From positions 1 through 6,455 of the forward strand of contig CAISYK010000096.1 in the NCBI GenBank assembly GCA_903889605.1: a stretch of DNA of 6,455 nucleotides, given 5' to 3'. Under the pieces are notes generated by a model. That model was given only the letters and a program-made list of their open reading frames with translations. It did no database searches and was not told where the DNA came from. Position 1 is the stretch's first letter. Every line of letters starts with the position of its first letter. Source of the stretch: an uncultured Bacteroidota bacterium (lineage in GTDB: Bacteria > Bacteroidota > Bacteroidia > 2-12-FULL-35-15). The position numbers and the translations under genes were made by a program. Shown here one piece after another: positions 5,735 through 6,455 of this stretch.

Positions 5735-5757
5735 ATAATTATGAAAAAACTGCAACA

Positions 5758-6455
5758 ATGAACAGAACGATAAAAAATATAATCATTACGTTATTTTGCT
5801 TTTTAGTGTATTATATCGCATTTGAGAACTTCGCGAGAATAATGCAACTCATCGATAAGTTTTTTAATTACAGACTATTAAGCTATTTTATAACTTATAT
5901 CATCATTGGTGTTCCGATATTTACAGGAACTTGCGTTATTAATAACAACTATAAGGTTTTTAATAATTTAGGACTATCAAAAAACATTTTGCAAGGACTT
6001 ATACTTGCTACGATATTCACAATTCCAATGTTTATCGGTGGATTTATTTTTTATAAATTCAATACTGAAATTATCATCTCAAACCTGATTGCAGGTACTA
6101 TTTTAGCTGGACTTTTTGAGGAGCTTTATTTCAGGGGGTTCTTATTCGGTCAGATTTTCAGGAACACAAAACTTGGATTTCTTCCTTCAATAATTATTGG
6201 AGCAATCGTATTCGCAGCTGCACACTTATATCAAAGCCAGAACATTGCAACAATGACCGGAATTTTTATAACCACCTTTTTAGGCGCAATATTTTTTGCA
6301 TGGCTTTTCGTTGAATGGGATTATAATTTATGGGTCCCTGTTTTTCTACATACCCTAATGAATTTATCCTGGGATTTATTCAATATTAGTGACAATGCAT
6401 TAGGAAACACAACCTCTAACATATTCAGAGGATTGACAATTGCATCTGCAATTAT
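5758..6455 (+). CDS. CPBP-family intramembrane metalloprotease, 3' end outside the window
   Basis: An open frame runs from the ATG at 5758 to the window edge without a stop, giving 232 residues. It has about seven hydrophobic segments (roughly 7-25, 43-60, 79-98, 107-119, 141-157, 167-186 and 191-208). The three CPBP (Abi/CAAX-protease-like) motifs are all present: Glu121-Glu122-x-x-x-Arg126 in F-E-E-L-Y-F-R-G-F-L-F-G, F-x-x-x-H at 152-156, and H-x-x-x-N at 198-202. In CaaX proteases such as Rce1 these Glu, His and Asn residues form the membrane-embedded catalytic site. Bacterial members cut membrane peptides or serve in bacteriocin self-immunity; which applies here cannot be told. The family match is strong. 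The start is in an A-rich leader (GCAACAATG) like that of the gene at 5123. Only a short C-terminal piece should be missing. Confidence 0.9.
   Translation, partial: MNRTIKNIIITLFCFLVYYIAFENFARIMQLIDKFFNYRLLSYFITYIIIGVPIFTGTCVINNNYKVFNNLGLSKNILQGLILATIFTIPMFIGGFIFYKFNTEIIISNLIAGTILAGLFEELYFRGFLFGQIFRNTKLGFLPSIIIGAIVFAAAHLYQSQNIATMTGIFITTFLGAIFFAWLFVEWDYNLWVPVFLHTLMNLSWDLFNISDNALGNTTSNIFRGLTIASAI

Noticed and set aside
3110..5757. Gaps read as insertion sequences or MITEs
   Set aside because: No transposase remnant or target-site duplication is visible, and the position of each element just after a stop codon fits a cassette-type site better.

Overview
The window is A+T-rich DNA in which every supportable gene lies on the + strand. 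It most probably comes from a member of the Bacteroidota. The clues are a secreted protein with an N-terminal CarboxypepD_reg-like domain, weak or absent Shine-Dalgarno sequences before the genes, and low-GC codon use. No rRNA, tRNA, CRISPR array, transposase or integrase is visible, so the genus cannot be named.

Layout. (i) 1-1604 holds three closely spaced small membrane-protein genes: a 5'-truncated NnrU/isoprenylcysteine-methyltransferase-like protein, a DUF1761 protein, and a second ICMT-like methyltransferase. (ii) 1712-3109 encodes a secreted protein with a CarboxypepD_reg-like domain followed by a beta-rich region I do not recognise. (iii) 3234-4064 encodes a probable lipoprotein zinc peptidase with an HEXXH plus downstream Glu (gluzincin-type) site. 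(iv) 4253-4924 and 5123-5563 encode two more ICMT-like membrane methyltransferases, one full-length and one short. (v) 5758 to the window end is the 5' part of a CPBP-family intramembrane protease that runs off the edge.

The most unusual aspect is between the genes. From 3110 onward each gene is a separate unit, and the four gaps of 124-198 bases each carry an imperfectly palindromic element. Each begins soon after the upstream stop codon, usually with a motif like TACTACYGCYAACA, and ends before the next start with a motif like ACATYAG or a variant. The ends are degenerate inverted repeats of each other, while the interiors differ and contain their own hairpins; one is about 71% GC. One unrelated ORF per repeat-bounded unit, all in one orientation, resembles a mobile gene-cassette array of the integron type. 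No integrase is in view and the terminal motifs do not match the classical attC consensus exactly, so this is a hypothesis.

I see no metabolic pathway joining these genes. The products are nearly all membrane or envelope proteins, and four belong to one methyltransferase superfamily. That fits a collection of independently acquired or shuffled accessory genes better than a dedicated operon.
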